Shown here piece by piece: positions 57,601 through 59,729 of a DNA stretch of 64,000 nt. The first letter of the stretch is position 1. Each line of letters starts with the position of its first letter. The notes beneath the pieces were generated by a model, which saw nothing but the letters and a program-made list of their open reading frames with translations, did no database searches and was not told where the DNA came from. Position numbers and translations under genes: made by a program. The DNA is from Enoplolaimus lenunculus (lineage: Eukaryota; Nematoda; Enoplea; Enoplida; Thoracostomopsidae): the NCBI GenBank assembly GCA_030248215.1, contig JASANG010001546.1, positions 620,001 through 684,000 of the forward strand, written 5' to 3'.

Positions 57601-57836
57601 ATAAAGGTATATTTACCGTGTGGATGCAGTGTCATACGACAATTCATGTGCGTTTCCCGGCGGTAGCGGACGCCGTCTGAGATCATTAAAATATTCAAAA
57701 AGTATAGCGGCATCATAGAAATTACATTATTAAAAGGTACAACATCGAATTTTGAACTGCTGAAAATTTGCAAACATCAGGTTTGGGTCAACAACTCACT
57801 CGAATCGATATGGTTCGCTCCGATGGCAGTTTCCAT
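22..57836 (-). CDS. Multi-exon coiled-coil, Ser/Pro-rich protein gene (3' end outside window)
   Basis: Nine exons at 57800-57847, 51357-51506, 50853-51109, 38342-38744, 8358-8537, 7901-8106, 2383-2529, 1233-1530 and 22-615 join in this order on the minus strand. All eight junctions keep the reading frame (phases 1,1,0,1,1,0,0,1), which is strong evidence for one real gene. The partial product is about 757 residues. Short amphipathic helices occur near residues 13-30, 124-140 and 259-272. Leucine-rich coiled-coil stretches occur near 284-315 and 412-480. The rest is Ser/Thr/Pro/Asn-rich and probably disordered, with a 17-residue tandem repeat near 655-709 and a basic, Trp-containing tail after 730. 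No signal peptide or membrane segment is seen, so it is probably cytosolic, a scaffold or cytoskeletal adaptor by inference. I do not recognise the family. The chosen start is ATG at 57836 in context ACAATGG. Upstream exons and the 3' end are not resolved. Confidence 0.85.
165..331 (-). repeat. 51-bp in-frame tandem repeat inside exon 9
   Basis: Units lie at 281-331, 230-280 and 179-229, with a shorter fourth copy beginning at 178. Each full unit is 51 bp (17 codons) and encodes a variant of LIGQSASFVDAEAL plus a Ser/Asn spacer. The units differ at many third positions, so the repeat is old or under protein-level constraint. Confidence 0.85.
616..1232 (-). other. Intron between exons 8 and 9
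   Basis: 617 nt with GTAAGT at its start and TCTGCTTCAG at its end. It contains a CTATCACCAGT-family repeat at about 711-920, part of another copy next to the exon 8 donor (about 1171-1213) and a GC-rich stretch at 1040-1170. Open frames here look accidental. Confidence 0.8.
711..920. mobile_element. Short repeat with CTATCAC / GTGATAG ends
   Basis: It shares ordered blocks with 14340-14545: an ACCAG start, AAATTAGT-type A/T core, GCACATTTTTTGCAT, a CAATTTTGAG block, then an AACCTATCAC palindrome and TTGAGAATATGAGC. This order recurs in several window positions, so it is a dispersed non-autonomous element of unknown superfamily. Confidence 0.65.
1233..1530 (-). CDS. Exon 8 of main gene: end of coiled coil and acidic Ser/Pro region
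   Basis: The acceptor ACATTTCAG and donor GTAAGT bound 298 nt, phase 0 in and phase 1 out. LQTQFAQLSSHERNHLLSHR continues the exon 7 coiled coil. A Ser/Pro/Asp-rich part follows, with DILDATDILSP and an acidic STDDIDVGVDG near the end. The frame stays open past the donor, but that sequence runs into a repeat and is not coding. Confidence 0.92.
1531..2382 (-). other. Intron between exons 7 and 8
   Basis: 852 nt, GTATAT to ACATTTCAG. It holds AT-rich sequence and a TTCGGATTCGG-rich patch at 1600-1880. No further coding sequence was seen. Confidence 0.75.
2383..2529 (-). CDS. Exon 7 of main gene: main coiled coil
   Basis: The acceptor TAAATTTAG and donor GTATAT bound exactly 49 codons, phase 0 on both sides. 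The segment is almost entirely helix-forming: ILLEKDCCEVERCQLAYRLK is followed by heptads of Leu, Ala and charged residues ending in RLHQQLVQ. It contains three cysteines near its start. It reads straight into exon 8, which extends the same helix. Confidence 0.92.
2690..2755. repeat. (AAAT)n microsatellite
   Basis: Imperfect AAAT/AAATA repeats run for about 65 bp within the intron between exons 6 and 7. They are followed by a short TATGTATGTATA tract. Confidence 0.85.
3333..3552. mobile_element. TTCACACGTGCAAG-family inverted-repeat element, copy A
   Basis: It begins TAAAGCCC, TTTCACACTTGCAAG and ends CTTGCACGTATGAATAGGGCTTA, so the ends are inverted repeats. The interior has an ACATGTGTGAATAACCA block shared with the other copies. 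It is a short MITE without coding capacity, inverted relative to the 5.6-kb copy. Confidence 0.8.
5611..5890. mobile_element. TTCACACGTGCAAG-family inverted-repeat element, copy B
   Basis: The ends are TAAAGCCTTATTCACACGTG and the matching CACGTGTGAATAGGGCTTTA, giving terminal inverted repeats of about 40 bp with GCTGCGAGAACTTGCA inside. The interior contains TTATTCACACATGTGAA. This is the best-preserved copy at 280 bp. The transposon superfamily was not decided because no clear target duplication stands out. Confidence 0.88.
6150..6372. mobile_element. TTAGGGTGACGCTATAC-family element rich in CGTCAC
   Basis: The left end TTAGGGTGACGCTATAC matches the ends of the clearer copy at 56297-56498. 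The core is built from CCGTCCGTCA, TGACGTCACGTGAC and related CGTCAC/GTGACG units. This GC-rich core contrasts with the AT-rich intron. The right end is less certain. Confidence 0.6.
7697..7840. mobile_element. CTTAGG-core element, short copy next to exon 6
   Basis: It contains GAACAGGAATAGATCG, GTAATAGAGTCAGTTTAAAC, CTTAGGCTTAGGCTTAGGAA and TACTGTTCCGGCCGTG, in the same order as the copy at 43.9 kb. It lies 60 bp beyond the exon 6 donor. Confidence 0.75.
7901..8106 (-). CDS. Exon 6 of main gene: Ser/Pro/Asn-rich linker
   Basis: The acceptor ATATTTTAG and donor GTAAGTTGG bound 206 nt. It starts with two bases completing GGC (Gly) and ends on AAG. The product is rich in Ser, Pro, Asn and Cys with no obvious fold. 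It is separated from exon 5 by 251 nt, so exons 5 and 6 form one of the two compact exon pairs in the gene. Confidence 0.9.
8107..8357 (-). other. Intron between exons 5 and 6
   Basis: A 251-nt intron, GTAAGTT to TATTTTAG. It contains a TATAGCGCAACCC fragment matching the end of the TTAGGGTTACGCTATAC family. Otherwise nothing is seen. Confidence 0.8.
8358..8537 (-). CDS. Exon 5 of main gene: first coiled coil
   Basis: The acceptor TTTTTTCAG and strong donor GTAAGTT bound 180 nt, phase 1 in and out. The first half, ESTVTQLRVENSHLTTRITS, continues with leucines at heptad spacing and predicts a coiled coil. The second half is polar and Ser/Asn-rich. The single base left from exon 4 and the first two bases here make GGA (Gly), so a splice across 29.8 kb keeps the frame. 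Confidence 0.9.
9653..9818. mobile_element. TTTTAGGGGCGT-family element with CTTAGG core
   Basis: It runs from ACTTATGGGGTGTAACAGTA to GGACGCTCCTTAAAGT and has two blocks of CCTAAGCCTAAGCC. It is the reverse orientation of the copy at 61640-61773, sharing AAACCTACT and TAGACCCACC. Its ends differ from the GGCGGAAC family, so it is a second family with the same hexamer core. Confidence 0.75.
14340..14545. mobile_element. CTATTAC / GATGATGG-ended repeat, second copy
   Basis: Ordered blocks match 711-920: ACCAGGTGTG, AGCACATTTTTCGCAT, CAATTTTGAGTTCAACACC, AACCTATTACTAACTGATG and TCAATTGAGAATATGAGC. It is a non-coding dispersed element with an imperfect palindrome near its right end. Confidence 0.65.
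15743..15902. mobile_element. CCGTAGCCAG-family element, 15.8-kb copy
   Basis: It has the family pattern of an AGCCAG left end, CAAGGGGTTTCGATAACTTA, CAAGCAAGGTCGAAAAT, and an inverted right end TTAGCTACGGTCC. Moderately diverged. Confidence 0.65.
16094..16307. mobile_element. CTTAGG-core element with perfect 8-bp target duplication
   Basis: A 214-bp element with inverted ends GGTCCATGTAAAGATCAG and CTGTTCTTTACATTGGCC, flanked on both sides by GTCGTCAC (16086-16093 and 16308-16315). An 8-bp duplication is typical of hAT, P and Merlin transposons, and hAT is the likeliest. The centre is a series of CTTAGG units, some altered to CTTAGA, TTTAGG or CACAGG. It carries no protein code, so it would depend on a transposase from elsewhere. 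Confidence 0.9.
16357..16635. mobile_element. Inverted-repeat element carrying a tRNA-like unit
   Basis: It begins TTAACCCTTT and ends AAAGGGTTAA. Inside are GAGTATACTA, CAAGACGTGAGAGC, a block like a tRNA A box (TAGCTGAGTAGTCATCG) and a block like a B box (GAGGATCGACTCTTACC). The same order recurs at 30.6 kb and, reversed, at 52.6-52.9 kb. It looks like a pol III-type SINE body lying between terminal inverted repeats. Confidence 0.65.
16905..17340 (+). mobile_element. Composite tRNA-derived SINE
   Basis: The left half has CACAAGACGTGGGAGTCCCC, as in the 16.4-kb element. The right half has an A box-like TGGCGCAGTGGTAGAGTG (about 17185) and a B box-like GAGTTCGATCCCC (about 17228), then a conserved tail with TGGTAGAAAGGTCTGA. 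The potential acceptor stem does not pair, so it is a tRNA-derived SINE, not a functional tRNA gene. The right half is shared with 54782-55045. Confidence 0.75.
18221..18298. mobile_element. Fragment of CAGGGTGCAACC element
   Basis: It starts CAGGGTGCAACCAAAATTC and contains GCGGCCGGAAGAATTCC, resembling the left end of the hAT-like element that begins 104 bp further on. No right end or target duplication was seen. Confidence 0.5.
18325..18761. mobile_element. hAT-like element with CCGGAA core and 8-bp target duplication
   Basis: A 437-bp element with ends CAGGGTGCAACCGGAATT and AATTCCGGTTGCACCCTG, bounded by a perfect CTGAATAT on both sides (18317-18324, 18762-18769). CAGGG ends with 8-bp duplications are the hAT hallmark. 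The right part holds a direct duplication of ACCGGAAGGTGAAAAAATG, CCGGAACCGGAACCGGAATT and CCGGTTGCACC. No transposase is encoded. Confidence 0.92.
19050..19311. mobile_element. TTCACACGTGCAAG-family element, copy C
   Basis: The left end TAAGCCTCATTCACACGTGC and right end TTGCACGTGTGAATAGGGCT are inverted repeats. The interior differs more than in the 5.6-kb copy but keeps GCGAGAA and AACTGCAGGTGCAAG blocks. Confidence 0.8.
20190..20440. repeat. CGACAACTCGTCG-family repeat
   Basis: It has CGACAATTCATCGCCTGGCA on the left and inverted TTGTCGACCGATGAGTTCTC on the right, with a CTAAGT/CTAAGC hexamer tract between. The same units recur near 38.1-38.3 and 55.8-56.0 kb. Probably a dispersed non-autonomous element; exact ends are unclear. 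Confidence 0.55.
20931..21058 (-). mobile_element. tRNA-like unit bounded by AGAGCCATT inverted repeat
   Basis: The minus strand carries TAGATCAGTGGTTAGAGC (A box-like) and GGTTTCGAACCTTGCCG (B box-like) at normal tRNA spacing. The unit lies between AGAGCCATT and AATGGCTCT. The predicted acceptor stem does not pair well, so this is a tRNA-derived element rather than a tRNA gene. Confidence 0.6.
21117..21270. mobile_element. CCGTAGCCAG-family element, 21.1-kb copy
   Basis: Inverted ends AGACCCGTAGCCAG and TTGGCTACGGTG flank the family blocks ACTTACAAGCAAGGTTGAAA and AATTTTTTCGGGTGGGGCTG. At about 150 bp this is one of the clearer copies. No coding capacity. Confidence 0.8.
22140..22310. mobile_element. 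CTAAGC-core repeat related to 28.7 kb
   Basis: A tract of CCTAAGCCT-type hexamers is followed by TAATAATGG, ACACTGTGGGGTGA, CTTCCGCTTTCT and a G-rich GCGAGGGGGGAACTTAAC. The order matches 28690-28860. Ends and superfamily are undefined. Confidence 0.55.
24795..24979. mobile_element. CTTAGG-core element, 24.8-kb copy (reverse)
   Basis: Reverse orientation: it opens AGAACAGGGACGGAACAGTA, contains diverged CCTAAG units and ends AAAACGTTCCGCCCCTGATC. Strong match in both ends to the 59.7-kb copy, more decayed in the core. Confidence 0.8.
25291..25591. mobile_element. CACTGTAAATT-family element with internal 22-bp tandem repeat
   Basis: The ends ACACTGTAAATTGAGTTGAT and CAATTTACAGTGT are inverted repeats with TA on both flanks. 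The interior alternates AACTCA and GAGTTGA motifs. At 25425-25508 a 22-bp unit containing AACTCAACTCAGAGTGTGAA repeats nearly four times. Related copies lie at 29.8, 38.8 and 50.6 kb. Confidence 0.88.
27121..27485. mobile_element. GGGGCC-ended repeat
   Basis: The left side is GCCCTGGGGCCAGGATTTTA with GCCGGGGCCTG. The right side is GGGACCGGCACCTGAGCCCC, roughly inverted. The left block recurs at 32893, so it is a dispersed element. The GC-rich ends contrast with an AT-rich middle. Confidence 0.5.
28690..28860. mobile_element. CTAAGC-core repeat related to 22.1 kb
   Basis: It has CCTAAAGCCTAAATC, TAATGTAATAATATACACCC, GAGCTTCTGCCTTCTG and GTGTGGGGGGAAGTAA in the same order as the 22.1-kb repeat. 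Non-coding. Confidence 0.55.
29781..30030. mobile_element. CACTGTAAATTCC-family element, 29.8-kb copy
   Basis: It begins ATTGTAAATTCCAGTGAGTT and ends ATGGAATTTACAGTGTA, with internal AACTCA/GAGTTGA arrays. Inverted ends and a Tc-like TA flank on the right. Confidence 0.8.
30542..30600. mobile_element. Left end of GACCCGAATAAGAGG element
   Basis: CTGTAGCGACCCGAATAAAA matches the terminal repeat of the complete copy at 62475-62917 and is preceded by TA. Only this end is present. Confidence 0.5.
30586..30745 (+). mobile_element. tRNA-like repeat, truncated copy
   Basis: GAGTATACTATGAGCAAC, CAAATACAAGTAATATACGA-type sequence and CAAGACGTGTAAGCCCCCTC match the left half of 16357-16635, ending before the B box-like block. 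It is therefore a truncated copy. Confidence 0.6.
32049..32351. mobile_element. CCGTAGCCAG-family element, diverged 32-kb copy
   Basis: It starts GGGTCCGTAGCCAGTGGGGA, contains AACCTTGCTTATAAGTCATC and CAAACCCTTGTATGTCC, and ends CAACGGGTCTGG. A segment in the middle appears inserted or expanded relative to the 150-bp copies. Confidence 0.55.
32893..33240. mobile_element. GGGGCC-ended repeat, second copy
   Basis: TTGCCCCAGGGCCAGGG and AGCCGGGGCCAAG match the 27.1-kb left end. The right side near 33205-33235 has TGGTCCCAGG and TACCTGGGCC. Boundaries are approximate. Confidence 0.45.
33722..33894. mobile_element. CCGTAGCCAG-family element, 33.8-kb copy
   Basis: It has CCCATAGCCAGCCAGC, CACACAAGGGGTTTCGAAGA, GCAAGATTGAAAAGTTTCCA and a GGGGGGCTGATCGCCCGTGG to TTGGCTGCGG end. 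It accounts for part of a long accidental open frame on the plus strand. Confidence 0.6.
34926..35050. mobile_element. CTTAGG-core element, core mostly lost
   Basis: Reverse copy with AACAGTATTATAAGCATATT, one CCTAAAGC unit, GCAGTCCCACAGACAAACGT and TTCCGCCTCTGATCTTTACA. The hexamer core has shrunk to almost nothing, showing that the core length varies between copies. Confidence 0.7.
35305..35442. mobile_element. CCGTAGCCAG-family element, 35.3-kb copy
   Basis: AGACCCGTAGCCAGCTCACC at the left and inverted CCTTCTTGGCTACGGGC at the right, with GACTTACGAGCAAGGTTGAA inside. Clean inverted ends, 138 bp. Confidence 0.82.
36892..37045. mobile_element. CTTAGG-core element, 36.9-kb copy
   Basis: It opens GGTTCATGTAAAGATCAGGG and ends TTGTTCTTTACACTGGCC, with GCAATAGAGTAAGCTTAACC and a short CTTAGG core. 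No clean target duplication was recognised. Confidence 0.8.
37098..37252. mobile_element. CCGTAGCCAG-family element, 37.1-kb copy
   Basis: It has CTGGAGGAGCATGCAAGGGT, CACAAGCAAGGTTGAAAATT and CCTTGGCAACGGGCCC, matching family blocks; the left end is decayed. Confidence 0.55.
37400..37540. mobile_element. GAGTCAAATTCGACTC inverted-repeat element
   Basis: Several inverted copies of GGAGTCAAATTCGACTC and a GTGAGTCGAATTTGACTCC arm form long palindromes. The ends read CACCGCAAAAA and TTTTTTGCAGTG, consistent with a short inverted-repeat transposon. Confidence 0.6.
38090..38330. repeat. CGACAACTCGTCG-family repeat next to exon 4
   Basis: Repeated GACAACTCGTC, CCGACAACTTGTAAG, CGACAACTCATCGCCTGGCA and inverted GACGAATTGTCGTAG units end within about 20 bp of the exon 4 donor. 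Confidence 0.6.
38342..38744 (-). CDS. Exon 4 of main gene: Pro/Arg-rich region and VLDELEQRI helix
   Basis: The acceptor TATTTTCAG and donor GTAAGC bound 403 nt, phase 0 in and phase 1 out. It encodes an Asn/Gln-rich start, a Pro/Arg-rich segment with SPTRR and SPIK (possible proline-directed or SH3-type sites), a Ser/Thr-rich stretch and a third short helix, VLDELEQRICVLEAD. A CACTGTAAATT-type element lies only about 45 nt upstream of the acceptor. Confidence 0.92.
38790..39040. mobile_element. CACTGTAAATTCC-family element, 38.8-kb copy
   Basis: The ends ACACTGTAAATTCCAATG and CACTGGAATTTACAGTGTA are inverted repeats with TA flanks. The interior is built from GAGTTGA/TCAACTC units. It lies about 45 bp inside the intron next to the exon 4 acceptor. 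Confidence 0.88.
39441..39659 (+). CDS. Terminal coding exon of an unidentified plus-strand gene
   Basis: An open frame of 72 codons follows the acceptor ACAGTACCAG (a second acceptor, TAACAG, would start it at 39435) and ends at TAG. The product is strongly protein-like: charged helix-forming stretches such as PLRDYACERLRAEIRDFG and KDKFETLQLMHRNLNN, then a short C-terminal tail PPFVGMEALNTS. A stop codon lies just upstream, so it needs a spliced-in earlier exon. It lies in the 12-kb intron of the main gene on the opposite strand. I do not recognise the family. A degraded retrocopy end or isolated pseudoexon is possible, because no upstream exons were found. Confidence 0.6.
   Translation, partial: GLSQGQYDESHLIQKIERFPHGPLRDYACERLRAEIRDFGLKDKFETLQLMHRNLNNCDRPPFVGMEALNTS
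39710..39715 (+). promoter_or_regulatory. Polyadenylation signal AATAAA
   Basis: AATAAA lies 51 nt after the stop codon of the plus-strand terminal exon, in an A-rich 3' UTR. It supports a plus-strand transcript ending here, just before a GGCGGATCC-family element. Confidence 0.5.
39742..40044. mobile_element. GGCGGATCC-family element, complete copy
   Basis: The left CAGCGGCGAATCC and right GGATCCGCTAGTG are inverted. Inside, CAAAAATTGTAAGGTGAGAA and TTATCATTTTATCA blocks repeat three times with variation (39.8, 39.9, 39.97 kb). Related fragments are at 40.9, 43.4 and 50.1 kb. Confidence 0.7.
40756..41090. mobile_element. CTATCACCAGT repeat followed by GGCGGATCC-family fragment
   Basis: 40756-40925 carries CTGTCACCAGTTAGCAATAA, a GATTGGCTGG block and TATCAGTGACTGGTGATTGG. 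From about 40965, GGCGGGCTGGCAAAAGTTAT and GAAACACAATTTTTACTGTA match the GGCGGATCC family interior. Two adjacent repeat fragments. Confidence 0.5.
41600..41827 (-). mobile_element. Probable hAT transposase C-terminal remnant
   Basis: A 75-codon open stretch, more GC-rich than its surroundings, encodes LATAAERLFQEGGYSLT near its end. This fits the hAT C-terminal dimerisation pattern (a small residue, ERLF, two residues, a Gly, then LT, followed by basic residues and L). The rest of the transposase is not visible. The link fits the many hAT-like short elements in the window, but the match rests on a short motif judged by eye. Confidence 0.35.
41882..42157. mobile_element. TTCACACGTGCAAG-family element, copy D
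   Basis: It carries GTGCAAGTTTTTGCTGCGAG at the left, TGGTTATTCACACATGTGAA in the middle and CATGTGTGAATAGGGCT at the right, closely matching the 5.6-kb copy through the interior. Confidence 0.85.
43352..43455. mobile_element. GGCGGATCC-family fragment (reverse)
   Basis: The stretch ATTGCGTTTCATAACTTTTG, CCAGCCAGCCGACAC and TTTGTGGATCTGCCGCTG is the reverse complement of family ends seen at 50.1 kb. Confidence 0.55.
43899..44063. mobile_element. CTTAGG-core element, 43.9-kb copy
   Basis: It has GAACAGGACCGAATCGTC at the left and GTTCCGACCCTGTTCTATAC at the right, with two CTTAGG blocks separated by AATAAGTTTGTTCTTACG. It belongs with the 7.7-kb subfamily. Confidence 0.8.
45667..46047. mobile_element. 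GGCGGATCC-ended element with ATGTGC...CACTTGTGCAT block
   Basis: It runs from GGGCGGATCTAGTGGTGGGA to ACGAATTTCCCAATCCGCCG. The right part, AACATGTGCCAAAACTTACC then ATTTTCCACTTGTGCAT, is shared with 61040-61208. It contains a CATA-type microsatellite at 45901-45935. Confidence 0.7.
46298..47006. mobile_element. CTACACAC-ended element rich in AAGACATATATGTCTT palindromes
   Basis: The left end CTACACACAAAAAACATTTT and right end ATTTCTTTAGTGTGTAG are inverted. The interior has many diverged AAGACAAATATGTCTGAAAT units in both orientations. It is about 709 bp and non-coding. Superfamily unknown; no clear target duplication. Confidence 0.6.
48768..48918. mobile_element. CCGTAGCCAG-family element, 48.8-kb copy
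   Basis: It has GGGCGCGTAGCCAAGGGGGC and, inverted, GATGAGCTGGCTACGAGCCC, with TGTTGCTGGTAAGTCAACGG between. Confidence 0.65.
49752..49945. mobile_element. CTATCAC-type repeat with nested AATTGGC palindrome
   Basis: CTCACCAGTTGATCAC on the left and ACTTATCACTAATTGACAAT on the right frame an inverted pair, AAATCAGCCAATTG and CAATTGGCTGATTT. The order matches other CTATCACCAGT copies. Confidence 0.6.
50083..50280. mobile_element. GGCGGATCC-family fragment, left end
   Basis: GGCGGATCCACAAATTTCTG, GGATGGACTGACAAAAGTTT and GAAACACAATTTTTACGGTA match the family. The right boundary is not clear. Confidence 0.5.
50643..50770. mobile_element. CACTGTAAATTCC-family fragment near exon 3
   Basis: TTACTGTAAATTCCAATGAG then diverged GAGTTGATT units; the right end is missing. 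It lies about 80 bp beyond the exon 3 donor. Confidence 0.6.
50853..51109 (-). CDS. Exon 3 of main gene: Ser-rich linker and YLDELEASLNETI helix
   Basis: The acceptor TTTTTAG at 51110 and donor GTAAGT at 50852 bound 257 nt. It opens with two bases that complete AGC (Ser) with exon 2 and ends on a full codon (GAT). It encodes a Ser-rich region followed by a second short acidic helix, YLDELEASLNETIAAIG, and a polar tail. The intron between exons 2 and 3 is only 247 nt. Confidence 0.9.
51110..51356 (-). other. Intron between exons 2 and 3
   Basis: A 247-nt intron, GTACGT to TTTTTAG. It contains a GC-rich inverted repeat (GCCGCC / GGCGG and CTACACAGG-like arms, about 51160-51268) that may be a short element. 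Confidence 0.7.
51357..51506 (-). CDS. Exon 2 of main gene: amphipathic LEELQSLLAEL helix
   Basis: The acceptor ATTTCAG at 51507 and donor GTACGT at 51356 bound 150 nt. The exon starts in phase 1 (TG) and ends in phase 1 (A). It encodes VKELEELQSLLAELADA, an acidic leucine-rich helix resembling an LD motif or a short coiled coil, then a Ser/Thr/Asn-rich linker. The 3' splice site is unusual: a transposon with long inverted repeats starts only 18 nt into the intron. Confidence 0.85.
51527..51901. mobile_element. Long-TIR element beside the exon 2 splice acceptor
   Basis: The right arm (51841-51901, about 61 bp) is the inverse of the left arm (51527-51590) with few differences. The left arm is duplicated in tandem (51595-51655). 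Arms carry GGATGATCACTCTTTATAAC and AGAGTGTGCAACT. Flanks are GTATTAG at 51520-51526 and again at 51902-51908. Non-coding; the 7-bp duplication is not diagnostic of a superfamily. Confidence 0.88.
51909..52483. mobile_element. Diverged second long-TIR element in the same target
   Basis: It starts CAAGAGTAGATGATCAGTCA and ends TTGCACACTCTTGTAACATA then CATTGCACTCTTTG, followed by TATTAAT. Internal GTGGTACTAAATGTACCACC and CTTAGTACATTCTGTGTA blocks match the first element. Much more diverged, so probably an older insertion of the same family. Confidence 0.7.
52646..52916 (-). mobile_element. Inverted-repeat element carrying a tRNA-like unit (reverse copy)
   Basis: The ends are TTAACCCTTTCTCACATGAA and TCAATGTGAGAAGGGGTGAA, inverted to each other. 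On the minus strand, CAGCTGAGTGGTGATGG (A box-like) and GCAGTTCGAATCC (B box-like) are well kept, preceded by CAAGACGTGAGAGCCCCCTC. This is the copy with the best pol III-like boxes. Confidence 0.72.
53288..53489. mobile_element. CTTAGG-core element, 53.3-kb copy
   Basis: GGCCGATGCAAAGATCAGAG to CTGTTCTTTACATTTGCC, with GGCTTAGGCTTAGGGCTTAG and a second hexamer block. Flanks AAAATAC and AAAATAG approximate an 8-bp target duplication. Confidence 0.88.
54782..55045 (+). mobile_element. tRNA-derived SINE, second copy
   Basis: It shares GCATGTGAGACATG, CACATATAGTCGACG, GGGCTACGTGGCGCAGTG, AGTTCGATCCCCGC and the tail AAAGGTCTGATGTCCCGG with 17075-17330. It lacks the left CAAGACGTG half. A and B box-like blocks are intact but the tRNA fold is not. 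Confidence 0.75.
55127..55297. mobile_element. CCGTAGCCAG-family element, diverged copy
   Basis: CCAGACCCACAGCCGAAG at the left and CAGTTCAGCTGGCTACGG at the right, with GGAGAGCCAGTGGTGGCTC inside. Confidence 0.5.
55626..55786. mobile_element. CCGTAGCCAG-family element, 55.7-kb copy
   Basis: Left GGCACGTAGTCAGCTCACCT and inverted right CCCCTTGGCTACGGGCCC, with AAAAGCAAGGTTGGAAATTT inside. Confidence 0.8.
55830..56010. repeat. CGACAACTCGTCG-family repeat, 55.9-kb copy
   Basis: CGACAATTCGTCGCCCGACA, GACTCGATAACTCGTCGGCT and TCGGTTGACGAATTGTGATA match the units at 20.2 and 38.1 kb. Confidence 0.6.
56297..56498. mobile_element. TTAGGGTTACGCTATAC-family element with CCGTCCGTCAC core
   Basis: The left end TTAGGATTGCGCTACACTTC and the inverse of the right end (TTAGGGTTACGCTATACG) are matching inverted repeats. 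The core is a run of CGTCCGTCAC, CCGTCACC and TACGTCAACA variants, far more GC-rich than the neighbourhood. Confidence 0.8.
57480..57556. mobile_element. Left end of CAGGGTGCAACCGG hAT-like element
   Basis: CAGGGTGCAACCGGAGGTGA, then ACCGGAACCGTAGGTCAATA and GCCGGAGGTGAGGTGAAATT match the first 75 bp of the 63.1-kb copy. No right end found. Confidence 0.7.
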
Positions 57837-57847
57837 TGTTGCATTGA
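57800..57847 (-). CDS. Exon 1 of main gene (probable first coding exon)
   Basis: A 48-nt exon follows the acceptor GTGTTTGCAG and ends at the donor GTGAGT. Its reading frame gives METAIGANHIDS after an ATG at 57836. The final single base A completes ATG with the first two bases of the next exon, so the phase agrees. Two codons upstream of the ATG stay open (AAT GCA ACA), so an earlier coding exon cannot be excluded. An out-of-frame upstream ATG at 57843 would stop soon after the next junction. This is the weakest exon of the set because it is so short. Confidence 0.6.
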
Positions 57848-58000
57848 CTGCAAACACAGCACATAAACGATTAAGTCGAACTTCTACAAAGCGTTGACGC
57901 AGTTGCAATATTTACTCTAAAAACGTTCGTTAAATATATTCCTGAAAAAATATCCGATTTCGGAAACATAACGCGGTTCGTTTAAAGTTTTTCCCAAACA

Positions 58001-58305
58001 GGTCCAGGTAAACATTGGGGTGGAAAGTTTTTCTGCGAGTCTGCGATAGCGTAAGCATATTAAGCATCAGCTTTAGACTAATTTTTTTGCATAGGCTTTT
58101 AGGTTTAGTTATAGGCTAATTGTTACGATTAGACTTAAGCCTAAGTATAATCTCATTCTTACGCTTAGGATAAGGCTTAAGCTTACGCTTAGGTATTAGC
58201 CCATTATAACACTTAGACTTAAGTACAAGCGCATTCTTACGCTTAGACTTGAGGCTTAGGAATAATGCTTATACGATTGTTACGGCGTTATTCCATACAT
58301 CGGCC
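58001..58305. mobile_element. CTTAGG-core element with expanded core
   Basis: It runs from GGTCCAGGTAAACATTGGGG to ATTCCATACATCGGCC. The core is expanded into four blocks separated by ATTCTTACG-type spacers, making this the longest copy at about 305 bp. Flanks CCCAAACA and TCCAAAGA are a possible decayed 8-bp duplication. Confidence 0.8.
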
Positions 58306-59729
58306 TCCAAAGATAACAATTAAAGTTCTTTTTAGGGGTATAAAGTAAGGGCTTCGTCGCTAACTGTGAAAGTTGTATACAACACAAGACAGCAGATACT
58401 TTTGCCGGCTTGAGAATAACTGACAGCATCCGCGAAGACAAAGTTCAAAAAAATGTTTTCGCTTGAAAAAATGTTGGCGTTGAAATTATGTTTTCCCAAA
58501 ATGAAATTGTTTGCGCTGTGAGAGTTGAGCGTGAAATTTAATTAAACGCCACTAAGCGAAATCCGGAATTCCGATGGTCAAAATGTACGGCAGTCAGGTC
58601 ATTTTGTGTCGGTTTTAATTGGGTAACACTTCATCCGGTATATTTGGCAGAAACCGCACTCAATCCGGATGGTTATGCCTGGTGCATTGTTTTCGGTATT
58701 TTTCCTTAAAGAGAATTATCTCAAAAACTATTTATTTCATGAATATACGGTTGTATTTTTGCCTTAAATTGAAATCTGTTCAAGCCAAGAAAGCACTTAC
58801 ATAGCTACCACTCCAACAATCCCGATCTTCTTATTAATGACTGGTCAGGGATCCACAATATTTGCTGGTATCACGGAAAAATCTACGGAAAAACGTTTCG
58901 TTATTATCAGTCGCGTTTCTTAGAAAACGACAAAACAAGACGTTGTGGCCTATTTAGAATTTTATTATAACCCCTTCAAACCTCACCTGGTTACAGATGG
59001 ACAAGAGTAGCATCTACCAATGGAACAGGTCGTGACGCTTGGTGGGGCCATATATCCGGATGTTAGGCAAGGGCCGTATATCCGGAAGTAAGGCAAGGCC
59101 TTTATTTCCGGTGTCTTATAATCTTATACACGTTCTATAACATTTAATGCAAAGTACGCATAAGTATTCCTTTTCTCAAACCTAAGCCTAAACCGTAAAT
59201 GTTGGAAAAGTGTGAGTTCGCTTCTGTACAGCCGTAACGCAATGGCAACCGCGGTCACAGAAACGTTGTAGTAACCAAAATTTAGCAAAAAATATTAAAG
59301 AAATTAAATTTAGAAAAAGAAAAAACTTTCTTGAAGGAAAACAATCATTTCTACAGAGCAGAAATGTAATTGCACAGTTGAAATCAGCTATTTCGGTTAT
59401 GGAAATTAGGCGAAAACATTCAATTAATGGATGCACATTGTTTGACATAATAAGAAATTTGAGAAAAGTTGATTTTTACGTTTATAATTGCAATAAATTA
59501 AAAATTTTGAGTTACAACGCCTTGAAATCTGTGTTCGTAGTGCTGATATGAGGGATTGAATACTCACTAAATGAGATATTTTCACTTAAATTTTAAGGTT
59601 TTTTGATCGGAGAGTATAAACAGAAATAACTAATCAACCATATGGTTTAGAAATAATTTGCAGAAAACTGGTTAAATAAAACATTACAAATAAAAGATTA
59701 ACAAAAACGCAAAACGAAATTGAACATGT

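Larger units (their letters stand above)
51507..57799 (-). other. 6.3-kb intron between exons 1 and 2
   Basis: GTGAGT to AATTTCAG. It contains two long-TIR elements, a tRNA-like element, a CTTAGG element, a dimeric SINE, two CCGTAGCCAG copies, a CGTCAC-rich element and a CAGGGTGCAACC fragment. The interval 53.5-54.7 kb is AT-rich with no gene seen. Confidence 0.6.
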
